A stretch of DNA of 64,000 bases from positions 77,501-141,500 of the forward strand of contig JACEEZ010000329.1 of the NCBI GenBank assembly GCA_016584305.1, given 5' to 3'. Below, in pieces: positions 10,701 to 20,389 of this stretch (position 1 is its first letter; every line of letters starts with the position of its first letter). The notes under the pieces are model-generated. The model ran no database searches. It was not told the DNA's origin and saw only the letters and a program-made list of their open reading frames with translations. This DNA comes from Chionoecetes opilio. Lineage: Eukaryota; Arthropoda; Malacostraca; Decapoda; Majidae. Made by a program: the position numbers and the translations under genes.

Positions 10701-13700
10701 AATGAATATGAGCAATATTTTATAGGTATGACCTGTTTAGTATCCTTGTTGACTAGCTAATTGGTATATTTAGTTAGTTTTTGTAATCTAATAGCTAACA
10801 ACATACAATTTTTTATAGCAAATGAAAGATCTGGGCGTGAAGGGATTAATAGTAATAATAATAATAAAGAAATGGTGATGAAGGAGATACGGGCTAGGAA
10901 GGAATAGGAATAAATGATGCCTTGTAAAATGTGAATGCTTTGTCTTAAGAGTGTGAAGTTAACGAGATGAGTAAAAGTATGAAGTGCATGTCATGTCCTT
11001 ACTCATCTCCTCACTCTCAGCACTGCACTCACATCCTTCAATCCACATTTTCTTGCCACCTCTTCACTGGACACTTCATCTACAAACAAACTACAAACAC
11101 ACAACAGATTCTCTTCAACACACTAAATGAACACTACAAACTCACAACAGATTCCCTTCAACACACTAAATGAACACTACAAACTCACAACAGATTCTCT
11201 TCAACACACTAAATGAACACTACAAACACACAACAGACTCTGCTGCCCCACTGGAGGGAGGAAGGACGCACCCGTGACAAGCCCCGCCCCGTCGTGGCTC
11301 CACTGCCCCGCCAGCACTGCCCCGCGGTGACCATCCACAGTCTTCTCCACGCGCCCATTCCGACCAACTATGTAAAACTTTCCTGCAAAATGAGGACTTA
11401 TCAATGTAAAACTTTCCTGCAAAATGAGGACTTATCAATGTAAGACTTTCCTGCAAAATGAGGACTTATCAATGTAAAACTTTCCTGCAAAATGAGGACT
11501 TATCAATGTAAAACTTTCTTGCAAAATGAGGACTTATCAATGTAAGACTTTCCTGCAAAATGAGGACTTATCAATGTAAAACTTTCCTGCAAAATGAGGA
11601 CTTATCAATGTAAGACTTTCCTGTAAAATGAGGACTTATCAATGTAAAACTTTCCTGCAAAATGAGGACTTATGAGTTATTTCTGACTGGTCTATTGTAC
11701 GACTTTCCTACTAGCCTACTGTATCTAGTTTTAATCTTTGCACTCTAATTTCCTATACACTCACTTTGCACTCAATATTTCCTACTTATAACATCAGCAT
11801 TGAGTATGGCTATAAGTAAGGCTGGAAAGATAGTGATTCATGAACTTATGTCTATAAAATATAAAACATAACTGTCATCTATATTTACAAAAGTGTGTGT
11901 GGTCTATTGTATGACTTTCCTACTAGTCTACTGTATCTAGTTTGTCATTGCACTCTTATCACAATATTTCCTACTAATGAAAACAACATTGAGTAGACTG
12001 CAAAGATAGCGAGTCATTACCATATGTCCATCAAAACTCAAAACATAATTGTCATCTATATAATTATATAAAATGAAGGGTATATATATATTTTTTTTTC
12101 TTTTTTGTAGACATATTGACAGGCATAAAAAATGCTTTGTCCTAATAATGAATAATGATAATAATAAAGAAGAGGTGATGAAGGCGACACTAGTAAAGAA
12201 ATGAAGCGAGTACTTTATTCCTTACTATTCCTTCCCAGCCCGTGTCTCCTTCATCACCCCTTCTTTATTATTATTATTATCTTCTGTCTGTGTGATCGCT
12301 ATGCACTATGTCGCTATGCTATGTGATTTCTCAAGGCACACAGGCTACAAACCACGACCCTCTGCACCACCAAAGCACACAGGCTACAAACCACGACCCT
12401 CTGCACCACCAAAGCACACAGGCTACAAACCACGACCCTCTCTCTGCACCACCAAAGCACACAGGCTACAAACCACGACCCTCTGCACCACCAAAGCACA
12501 CAGGCTACAAACCACGACCCTCTCTCTGCACCACCAAAGCACACAGGCTACAAACCACGACCCTCTGCATCACCAAAGCACACAGGCTACAAACCATGAC
12601 CCTCTGCACCACCAAGGCACACAGGCTACAAACCACGACCCTCTGCACCACCAAGGCACACAGGCTACAAACCATGACCCTCTGCACCACCAAGGCACAC
12701 AGGCTACAAACCATGACCCTCTGCACCACCAAAGCACACAGGCTACAAACCATGACCCTCTGCACCACCAAGGCACACAGGCTACAAACCACGACCCTCT
12801 GCACCACCAAAGCACACAGGCTACAAACCATGACCCTCTGCACCACCAAGGCACACAGGCTACAACCATGACCCTCTGCACCACCAAGGCACACAGGCTA
12901 CAAACCATGACCCTCTGCACCACCAAAGCACACAGGCTACAAACCACGACCCTCTGCACCACCAAGGCACACAGGCTACAAACCCATGACCCTCTGCACC
13001 ACCAAAGCACACAGGCTACAAACCATGACCCTCTGCACCACCAAGGCACACAGGCTACAAACCATGACCCTCTGCACCACCAAGGCACACAGGCTACAAA
13101 CCATGACCCTCTGCACCACCAAGGCACACAGGCTACAAACCATGACCCCTCTGCACCACCAAGGCACACAGGCTACAACCATGACCCTCTGCACCACCAA
13201 GGCACACAGGCTACAAACCACGACCCTCTGCACCACCAAGGCACACAGGCTACAAACCATGACCCTCTGCACCACCAAGGCACACAGGCTACAAACCATG
13301 ACCCTCTGCACCACCAAGGCACACAGGCTACAAACCATGACCCTCTGCACCACCAAGCACACAGCTACAAACCATGACCCTCTGCACCACCAAGGCACAC
13401 AGGCTACAAACCATGACCCTCTGCACCACCAAGGCACACAGGCTACAAACCATGACCCTCTGCACCACCAAAGCACACAGCTACAAACCATGACCCTCTG
13501 CACCACCAAGGCACAACAGGCTACAACCATGACCCTCTGCACCACCAAAGCCACAGGCTACAAACCATGACCCTCTGCACCACCAAGGCACACAGGCTAC
13601 AAACCATGACCCTCTGCACCACCAAGGCACACAGGCTACAAACCATGACCCTCTGCACCACCAAGGCACCAGCTACAAACCATGACCCTCTGCACCACCA

Positions 13701-16347
13701 AGGCACACAGGCTACAACCATGACCCTCTGCACCACCAAGGCACACAGGCTACAAACCACGACCCTCGCACCACCAAGGCCACACAGGCTACAAACCAGA
13801 CCCTCTGCACCACCAAGGCACACAGGCTACAAACCCGACCCTCTGCACCACCAAGGCACACAGGCTACAAACCATGACCCTCCTGCACCACCAAGGCACA
13901 CATGCTACAAACCACGACCCTCTGCACCACCAAGGCACACAGGCTACAAACCATGACCCTCTGCACCACCAAGGCACACAGGCTACAAACCATGACCCTC
14001 TGCACCACCAAGGCACACAGGCTACAAACCATGACCCTCTGCACCACCAAGGCACACAGGCTACAAACCAGACCCTCTGCACCACCAAGGCACACAGGCT
14101 ACAAACCATGACCCTCTGCACCACCAAAGGCCACACAGGCTACAAACCACGACCCTCTGCACCACCAAGGCACACAGGCTACAAACCATGACCCTCTGCA
14201 CCACCAAGGCACACAGCTACAAACCACGACCCTCTGCACCACCAAGGCACACAGGCTACAAACCATGACCCTCTGCACCACCAAGGCACACATGCTACAA
14301 ACCACGACCCTCTGCACCACCAAGGCACACAGGCTACAAACCATGACCCTCTGCACCACCAAGGCACCAGGCTACAAACCATGACCCTCTGCACCACCAA
14401 GGCACACAGGCTACAAACCATGACCCTCTGCACCACCAAGGCCCAGCTCAAACCAACCCCGCACCCAAGGCACCAGGCACAAACCATGACCCTCTGCACC
14501 ACCAAGGCACACAGGCTACAAACCATGACCCTCTGCACCACCAAGGCACACAGGCTACAAACCAGACCCTCTGCACCACCAAGGCACACAGGCTACAAAC
14601 CACGACCCTCTGCACCACCAAGGCACACAGGCTACAAACCATGACCCTCTGCACCACCAGGCACACAGGCTACAAACCATGACCCTCTGCACCACCAAGG
14701 CACACAGGCTACAAACCATGACCCTCTGCACCACCAAGGCACACAGGCTACAAACCATGACCCTCTGCACCACCAAGGCACACAGGCTACAAACCACGAC
14801 CCTCTGCACCACCAAGGCACACAGGCTACAAACCATGACCTCTGCACCACCAAGGCACACAGGCCAACTGCCCTACAACCACGCACCCCCGCCTCTGCAC
14901 CACCAAAGCACACAGGCTACAAACCATGACCCTCTGCACCACCAAGGCACACAGGCTACAAACCATGACCCTCTGCACCACCAAGGCACACAGGCTACAA
15001 ACCATGACCCTCTGCACCACCAAGGCACACAGGCTACAACCACGACCCTCTGCACCACCAAAGCACACAGGCTACAAACCATGACCCTCTCTCTGCACCA
15101 CCAAAGCACACAGGCTACAAACCATGACCCTCTGCACCACCAAGGCACACAGGCTACAAACCATGACCCTCTGCACCACCAAGGCACACAGGCTACAAAC
15201 CATGACCCTCTGCACCACCAAGGCACACAGGCTACAAACCATGACCCTCTGCACCACCAAGGCACACAGCTACAAACCACGACCCTCTGCACCACCAAAG
15301 CACACAGGCTACAAACCATGACCCTCTCTCTGCACCACCAAGCACACAGGCTACAAACCATGACCCTCTGCACCACCAAGGCACACAGGCTAAAAACCAT
15401 GACCCTCTGCACCACCAAAGCACACAGGCTACAAACCATGACCCTCTGCCCACCAAGGCACACAGGCTACAAACCATGACCCTCTGCACCACCAAGGCAC
15501 ACAGGCTACAAACCATGACCCTCTGCACCACCAAGGCACACAGGCTACAAACCATGACCCTCTGCACCACCAAAGCACACAGGCTACAAACCACGACCCT
15601 CTGCACCACCAAGGCACACAGGCTACAAACCACGACCCTCTGCACCACCAAAGCACACAGGCTACAAACCACGACCCTCTGCACCACCTTACCATCACAC
15701 GCCGTCAGTAGGAACACTTCCGAGCCCACTTTGGTTTTCTGCACGGCCGTCCTGGGCAGCCACTGCAGGTCAATGGGATACAGGCCCGAGGGAAACTGTG
15801 TCACCTTGCTGGTCTCATTGGACACCAGGTTCCACTGCAGCAGCTGTTGGTCATCACTGCAAGGCAACACCAAGGATAATATATAAGGCCTCTATATACT
15901 ATCCTTGGGCAACACCAGTATGGACACAGACAGGCAGACACACACACAAACATTATACACAGTACATTCACATAGATAGCAGTCCTCATCAAAATATTAT
16001 ATGCTCATGTCAATAAGGAAACCATCAATAACCACATCATACTCCTACAAATTGTATTAACACGATTAACACATATATTACACCACTAAACACTTTGCTA
16101 CCATACACACCATCGACACAACAAACTTTTAACATATACTGTCATTAAAACACAGCCCACTACCACGTATAATAGTGCTTTGTAACATACATCGCCTTAT
16201 CTCGTACAGTAATGATTTGCAGCACCCGACACACGCTGGGGACAACACTCACCTGCAGGAATACACTTCATCTGGCGACACCCAGCCCACACAGGACACA
16301 AGGTCAGTGTGCTTGGGTTTACTCAGCAAGGAAGTCTTGAAGCGCAT
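7727..16347 (-). CDS. IFT80: Intraflagellar transport protein 80 (IFT80), complete, six coding exons
   Basis: IFT80 is a subunit of the peripheral (IFT-B2) part of the anterograde intraflagellar transport train in cilia. Coding exons in order: 16253-16347, 15693-15856, 11272-11382, 10439-10617, 8502-10175, 7727-7828. All junctions are GT-AG, phases agree (2,1,1,0,0), and the sum is 2325 nt, giving 774 aa against about 777 in human. It starts [16 protein letters not shown] and ends in NFAET. The first ~300 residues hold WD40 blades (for example [49 protein letters not shown]), followed by a second beta-propeller and an alpha-solenoid ([23 protein letters not shown]). The 1674-nt exon 5 is unusually large. 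An acceptor at 16358-16360 just upstream of the ATG implies at least one non-coding 5' exon. Tandem arrays sit on the exon-2 donor and the exon-3 acceptor. The gene is head-to-head with IFT56. Confidence 0.95.
8040..8495. repeat. Duplicated segment carrying a decoy copy of the IFT80 exon-5 splice donor
   Basis: The sequence around the real donor (minus strand, AAACAG|GTACGGGCAT, junction 8501/8502) is repeated at 8310-8343 with its own AAACAG|GTACGGGCAT at 8336/8337. The flanks 'caatacactccatcctccc' (8051 and 8347) and 'aagtatcact..ataattcttc' (8100 and 8440) are also repeated. Between the copies, 8160-8290 contains a B-box-like GGTTCGAATCC (8270-8280), which suggests a tRNA-derived SINE insertion. 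Confidence 0.65.
10640..10849 (+). mobile_element. piggyBac-like MITE, copy 1
   Basis: A ~210-bp element bounded by TTAA, starting TTAACCCCTTGAGGCC and ending GGGCGTGAAGGGATTAA. It lies in an IFT80 intron, directly upstream in transcript sense of exon 4. See the family finding for the other six copies. Confidence 0.75.
10960..11250. repeat. Short tandem duplications with LINE-like debris, IFT80 intron 3
   Basis: A segment including 'acactaaatgaacactacaaa' variants is repeated three times at 11115-11235. The piece 'ctctcagcactgcactc' at 11016-11032 matches the LINE-derived segment near 34860. No exon is present. Confidence 0.5.
11371..11673. repeat. 34-bp minisatellite (9 units) that includes the IFT80 exon-3 acceptor
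   Basis: Nine head-to-tail units begin at 11371 and recur every 34 bases. The first unit contains the functional acceptor of IFT80 exon 3 (AG at 11383-11384 on the minus strand) and the first 12 coding bases of that exon. Each further unit carries its own copy of the TTTTGCAG|GAAAG junction. Unit-to-unit differences are only 1-2 bases, so the expansion is recent. Confidence 0.92.
11674..12330. other. IFT80 intron 2, no gene seen
   Basis: AT-rich intron. A ~200-base segment is imperfectly duplicated: 'tctattgtatgactttcctactag' with its following sequence occurs at about 11690 and 11910. ATA-rich simple repeats lie at 12145-12175 and 12265-12282. Confidence 0.5.
12331..15690. repeat. 39-bp minisatellite (~86 units) abutting the IFT80 exon-2 donor
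   Basis: A 3.4-kb head-to-tail array; the unit contains GCACACAGGCTACAAACC and CTCTGCACCACCAA. Because 39 is 13 codons, long open frames appear on both strands; they are artefacts. The right edge reaches the splice donor of IFT80 exon 2 (GTAAGG at 15687-15692, minus strand), with the TGGTGCAGAGG of the unit directly following the donor. Variants include deletions of 1-4 bases and a CTCT expansion (for example near 12441, 12520, 15090 and 15327). Confidence 0.97.
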
Positions 16348-16396
16348 TATCACAAGCCTGAAAAATATAATGTTACCTGTGATCTTCTCTAAATTA

Positions 16397-17285
16397 TATA
16401 AGAACAGAAGAACATTACAAAATAAGGAAGCTACAAGATTGATTGATTTAATGCCAAAAAAGGGGAATGTGCCAGACATCAGAGGTCATATGGCACTATG
16501 GCAAAGCATATAAAGGGTCAGGGTTAAAGAATAATAGTGAAACGATGAGGGAAGGGGAAAGAACGGAATGTTACAGCAGGATGGTTAGATCAGATGTAGG
16601 ATGTGGATTTGTCGGAGGAAGGAGGTTAAATTTTCCAGGGAGAAGGAGGGGGATTCCAGGAGAATGTCCGCAAGACAGGGAGGTCGGGAAAGGGAGGACA
16701 AATGAGGGAAGGAACTGGAACGGGCAGGAGTAAGATGGGGGCAGGATATTAGGACACGTTGGACAGTGAGAGAAACTTGACAGGGTGTGCAGAGGGTTGA
16801 GGAGGAGCGTGACATGAGATAGGAGTGTGTGAGGTTGGTATGGCCTATGCGTAATCGTGCGAGAGTAGTCTCCCAACGTCTATTAGAGTGGTAAGAATTT
16901 GACCATGGAGATATAGAGGGTTTGATCAGACGAAGTTTATTGGCAGAGAAAGTGGTCCAGGAGGATTGCCAGCAGTCGAATAGGAAAGATTTAAAGGAAG
17001 GGTAGTAGTCGGAGGCTGGCAAGTTTGAGAAACGGGGGCAATGGGACATAGTGGCCGAGCGTGCCAAAGAATCAACGCGTTCGTTGCCCGAGATACCCGC
17101 GTGACTCGGTACCCAGCAGAAGCAAATTGTTTTGTGGCTTATGGATAGTCGGAATAACCAGTCTTTGATCTCTCGAACAAGAGGGTGAAGTGAGCGAGGA
17201 GATTGTATAAGAGAAAGGGAATTGCGAGAATCAGTGCTACAAGAGACCGTGAGACCTACACGTGGTAGTTCCTGTATTATATATC
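16397..17285 (-). mobile_element. CR1-like LINE 3' end, split by a second LINE
   Basis: On the minus strand, the characteristic CR1-like 3' tail family of this window (…GGAACTACCACGTGTAGGTC…CTTGTAGCTTCCTTATTTT…TTCTTAT) is found in two pieces, 17236-17285 and 16397-16437, separated by the insertion at 16438-17235. Confidence 0.75.
16438..17235 (-). mobile_element. 5'-truncated LINE with RNase H domain, inserted in a CR1 tail
   Basis: The minus strand encodes the C-terminal part of a LINE polyprotein. It has an RNase HI signature (FCWVPSHAGISGNERVDSLAR) and then the typical tail 'ETTLARLRIGHTNLTHSYLM' ahead of a Cys-rich end. RNase H of this kind is found in I-group non-LTR elements. The reading frame is largely intact to 16585. 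The 3' end is a short (ATCA)n tail rather than poly-A. The insertion is flanked by GCTACAAG at 16430-16437 and 17236-17243, a target-site duplication taken from the CR1 tail. The element lies upstream of IFT80 coding exon 1, probably in a 5'UTR intron. Confidence 0.82.
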
Positions 17286-17654
17286 TCTTTTGGTCTTTTA
17301 GATACAAGAGTGATATCTATTTTTTACAAGCTGGCTGACCAAAATGTTCATCAAGTAGGCAGTTAGGAAGACGAGAATCATCTACGTATATGAGGACAAT
17401 CATGACAAAGGTGACTATAAAAATCTTCTCTGCACCACCACCAAGGGCGAGGGCCAGCCACCAAAATCTGCTAGGAAGCCTTTAGATAATATGGATACAT
17501 AAAAAAAGATAAGTAAAAAAAGGGAGTGATGGCTTCTTTGGCGATATATTTCCTATATCACTACATGTGTGCTCCTAAAAATATATCTTAATTGACCTAA
17601 ACCTAAGCTCTGAATGAGGGACTTTGACTTATGGGCCCACTTATGCTAATTTAA

Positions 17655-18560
17655 TCAAATCATACCTGACTCCTGCTCTATTTCTTCCTCATTTGATTCC
17701 ACCTTGACGTCTGTGCCCACCTTGGGGAGGATACAGTTTTGCAGCTGGCACAAAAAATCATGAAGAATACTGTTCCAAGGGCTTTGATAAACAGATATAT
17801 ATTTGGCTAAGCACTGGTAGAGGAGGGCGTTCCTTATATTAGACCTGGCCGTCTTACCCAATTCCTGAGATGGCTCCACAGGGCTTCAACGTTCTGTGTG
17901 TGGCTCTTATCGTTGGCTGGGTCCGAGGAACGTTTTGGCTGCTTAGCTAAGTGTGTTTACCCATGTTCTTTTAGTTATGTCAGTATGTCCTCGCCACTAG
18001 CACCCCACTCATTAGTCACGAGCACGGACCGGGCACCAACGAATTTCTGGATGAGAGGGACCAGAGCATGGACCAGAGTGACTCGGTCTCTAAGTTCCTC
18101 CATAGAGCCCGCCACAGGCACGATGACGCTCTTCTTAGTGATGCCTTCTACGGCCCCGAGCAGCCACACCAGTGACAGCCCGCGGTCCGTCTGCTTGGGG
18201 TGCGTGAGGAGCATGTCGTCTATTTCCACGACACTGCCCGAGCCGCCGATACTGTTCTGATTTTCGAACCAGAAGTCTGTCATCTCACTGCAGTAGGATC
18301 GCCAGGCAATGGAGGTGGTGAAGATCTCCAGGCACTGGGTGACGGTCTGGTAGTCAGTGTTTGCTGAGCCAGTGATTCATAACACACACACTTTGTCACA
18401 CCAGGGGCACGTCACCGCCCGGGGCAACACTCCATGCTCGCCCAGGTACTCATTGGTCGCTTGGTCATTATGGTAGAACTTTTGAAGGGTCGTGAAATAG
18501 TTCAGAGGGCAGCCACCACACACAGGCATCCTTGTTCTTGTTTTAGGGCTGCGAGGATCC
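17655..18560 (-). pseudogene. Merlin/ISXO2-like DDE transposase relic
   Basis: The minus strand from about 18540 reads a zinc-ribbon-like piece (EHGVLPRAVTCPWCDKVC, 18385-18440), a stop, and then at 18283-17975 a 102-aa frame with VVEIDD and GLSLVWLLGAVEGITKKSVIVPV, which resembles the catalytic core of ISXO2/IS1016-type (Merlin) transposases. The second catalytic Asp position reads T-N-E-W instead of D-x-W. The third block (NVE-x-LW-like) follows only after frameshifts near 17880-17900. The last frame, 17879-17655, is the acidic C-terminus. Broken frames and the missing Asp make it inactive. The family call rests on motif spacing seen by eye. Confidence 0.6.
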
Positions 18561-18807
18561 CTTGGGGAACACTATGAGCCCTGGTGATGCCCTATGATGC
18601 TATCACAGGCGCGGTAGTTGACCTGTCTTCCTCAGGAAGGCACAGGTGAGGCGAATGACGGCGTCCTCCTTGGCCTGAAGTGACCGCTTTCGGCGCTTTC
18701 CTGTTTCTGCCTGCGCCACGGAATACAGCGCCGTGATTGGCTGAACCAACATAAATTTCCTGATGATGATGATGATGTAAACAAAGATAATTTCTCGCGC
18801 CAGCTCA

Positions 18808-18833
18808 TGGAGGTAGAATATCTACCTCCATGC
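18808..18833. other. Perfect hairpin flanked by direct repeats
   Basis: ATGGAGGTAG and CTACCTCCAT are separated by five bases, and the hairpin is bracketed by two copies of GCGCCAGCT (18796 and 18832). This could be a transposon footprint or a regulatory palindrome. Confidence 0.55.
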
Positions 18834-19668
18834 GCCAGCTACGTCACCTCACTGCCAGACGTAAAACTTCTTGGCCCCAAACTCACCGTGAAGGAAAGCC
18901 AAAGAAATAATGGCATTCCCAGACTCCCAGTGGTCTAGTGGCATTGTCTGTACTAAAGACTGTATTTCGGGAGACTAGAAATAATCACGTAGCTAAATAG
19001 CCAATTTGGAATTTCCTACCACAATTTCATTTCTGCATCTCCTCTGAAAGCCTTATGAAGAAAGCCAATATGAACCCTTCTCGCCCTTGTCGTATGCAAA
19101 GACAGAGATTTTAGTATTCGGCAACACACATTAATATAGATTATAAATGCAAAAGGAGATAAGAACTGAATAGCTATAACACCTTTTTTCTAAAATATCC
19201 ATTACTTCAGAATGATTAAGGGATCATATTTTATTATATCCCCTCAGTATGTATATTTCCAAGGAAATTATCTTCTATCAAACTTTCCTATATGTCCTTA
19301 CCACTATATTACATTTCCTCTGTAGGCTACACACCATTCCCTATGCCTATACCACTATACCATATCGAGTAGCATCTCTTACACTACCTTATACATGCAG
19401 GTAAGCTCTGTAGGTAAGCTCTAGAGTAGGTAAGCTCGACAGGTAATGGACAGGTAAGCTCACGCCACGACCCGCCGCTCAGGAATGTCACGTCAAACAA
19501 CACATGCGAGAGTATGACTTCAGAAAACATCAATTTCCATCATTCTCCTTCAATCCATCAATCCATCAACACGTCATACATGAATATGGGCCTGTGGGCA
19601 ATACTGAGCATGTACAAAATCTGCTTGAATAAGTGTATATACCTTTATTTACAAAGTTTTGAGTTCTG

Positions 19669-19682
19669 GTTACCATGGCAAC
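19669..19682. promoter_or_regulatory. RFX X-box consensus between two ciliary genes
   Basis: GTTACCATGGCAAC fits the RFX-binding X-box (GTTRCCATGGYAAC) at every position. RFX factors drive IFT genes in animals through this element. It lies 3.3 kb from the IFT80 ATG and 3.9 kb from the first recognised IFT56 exon, both genes reading away from it. The nearby 'gactgacagacgg' could mean it is inside an old dispersed repeat. Confidence 0.5.
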
Positions 19683-20389
19683 GAAAGCCAAACAAAAACA
19701 TTCCAGAGCCCCGCGTGGAGGCTGATAGACTGACAGACGGATTTATACTTGGCATTGCATGGACACTCGACACCAGCTAAGGACTCCCTAGAATACTAGG
19801 GCAAGGACGTCCCAGTACACCACGCTAAAGGCACCATGTGTATCTAAGGCATGAACGGCAGCCAGGGACTCAGGGGCGACATGTAGCCTGGTTGGTATTG
19901 CAACTCACTTGCCTCATAAATTTGCGGGAAAAGACAGTTTCTCGTTTCATACTAACTGTGTGAAATTGATTTGTTAAGCCTACACCTGCTGCTGCCACCT
20001 ATTATATTTTATTTCATTTGAAGAAAAAAACTGATATTATTAGGCAAGGTAAAACTAGTCTGTGTCTTAAGAAAATGACCGCGCAGTCCTCGTCCACTTT
20101 TACCTTCTATTTTTGCCGTAATGATGATCCTTTACTTCATGAGCTTATGAACGTTGATTTATCTACTGCCAGGCATCTTTGGAGTGTGGCTTCTCCTGGG
20201 CCTTGAAGTTGTAACCTGGGAACCGTGAATCCTTATTGGGGAGAGTGATGCTGAGTAAAATGTTCAGAGCGACATCAACCTGAATTCTACCGTGAAATAT
20301 ATTAAATGCTGCTGCTACCAATACGCAGTACCATTACTCATCTAATTACTGTATTTCTAATTGGTACTACTTAATTTTTCTAAGTGGTA

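Larger units (their letters stand above)
18560..20389. other. Intergenic region between the divergent IFT80 and IFT56 genes
   Basis: No coding exon is recognised. 18640-18900 is comparatively GC/CpG-rich and contains an inverted CCAAT-type ATTGGCT (18737-18743) and a CRE-like TACGTCAC (18840-18847). An RFX X-box consensus is at 19669-19682. Repeated 'aggtaagctc' motifs occur at 19400-19460. Start exons of one or both IFT genes may lie here. Confidence 0.45.

Noticed and set aside
12292..15479. Long open frames (up to 361 aa) on both strands reading [13 protein letters not shown] or [13 protein letters not shown]
   Set aside because: They are the six-frame translation of a 39-bp (13-codon) minisatellite inside an IFT80 intron; every frame stays open for the same reason.
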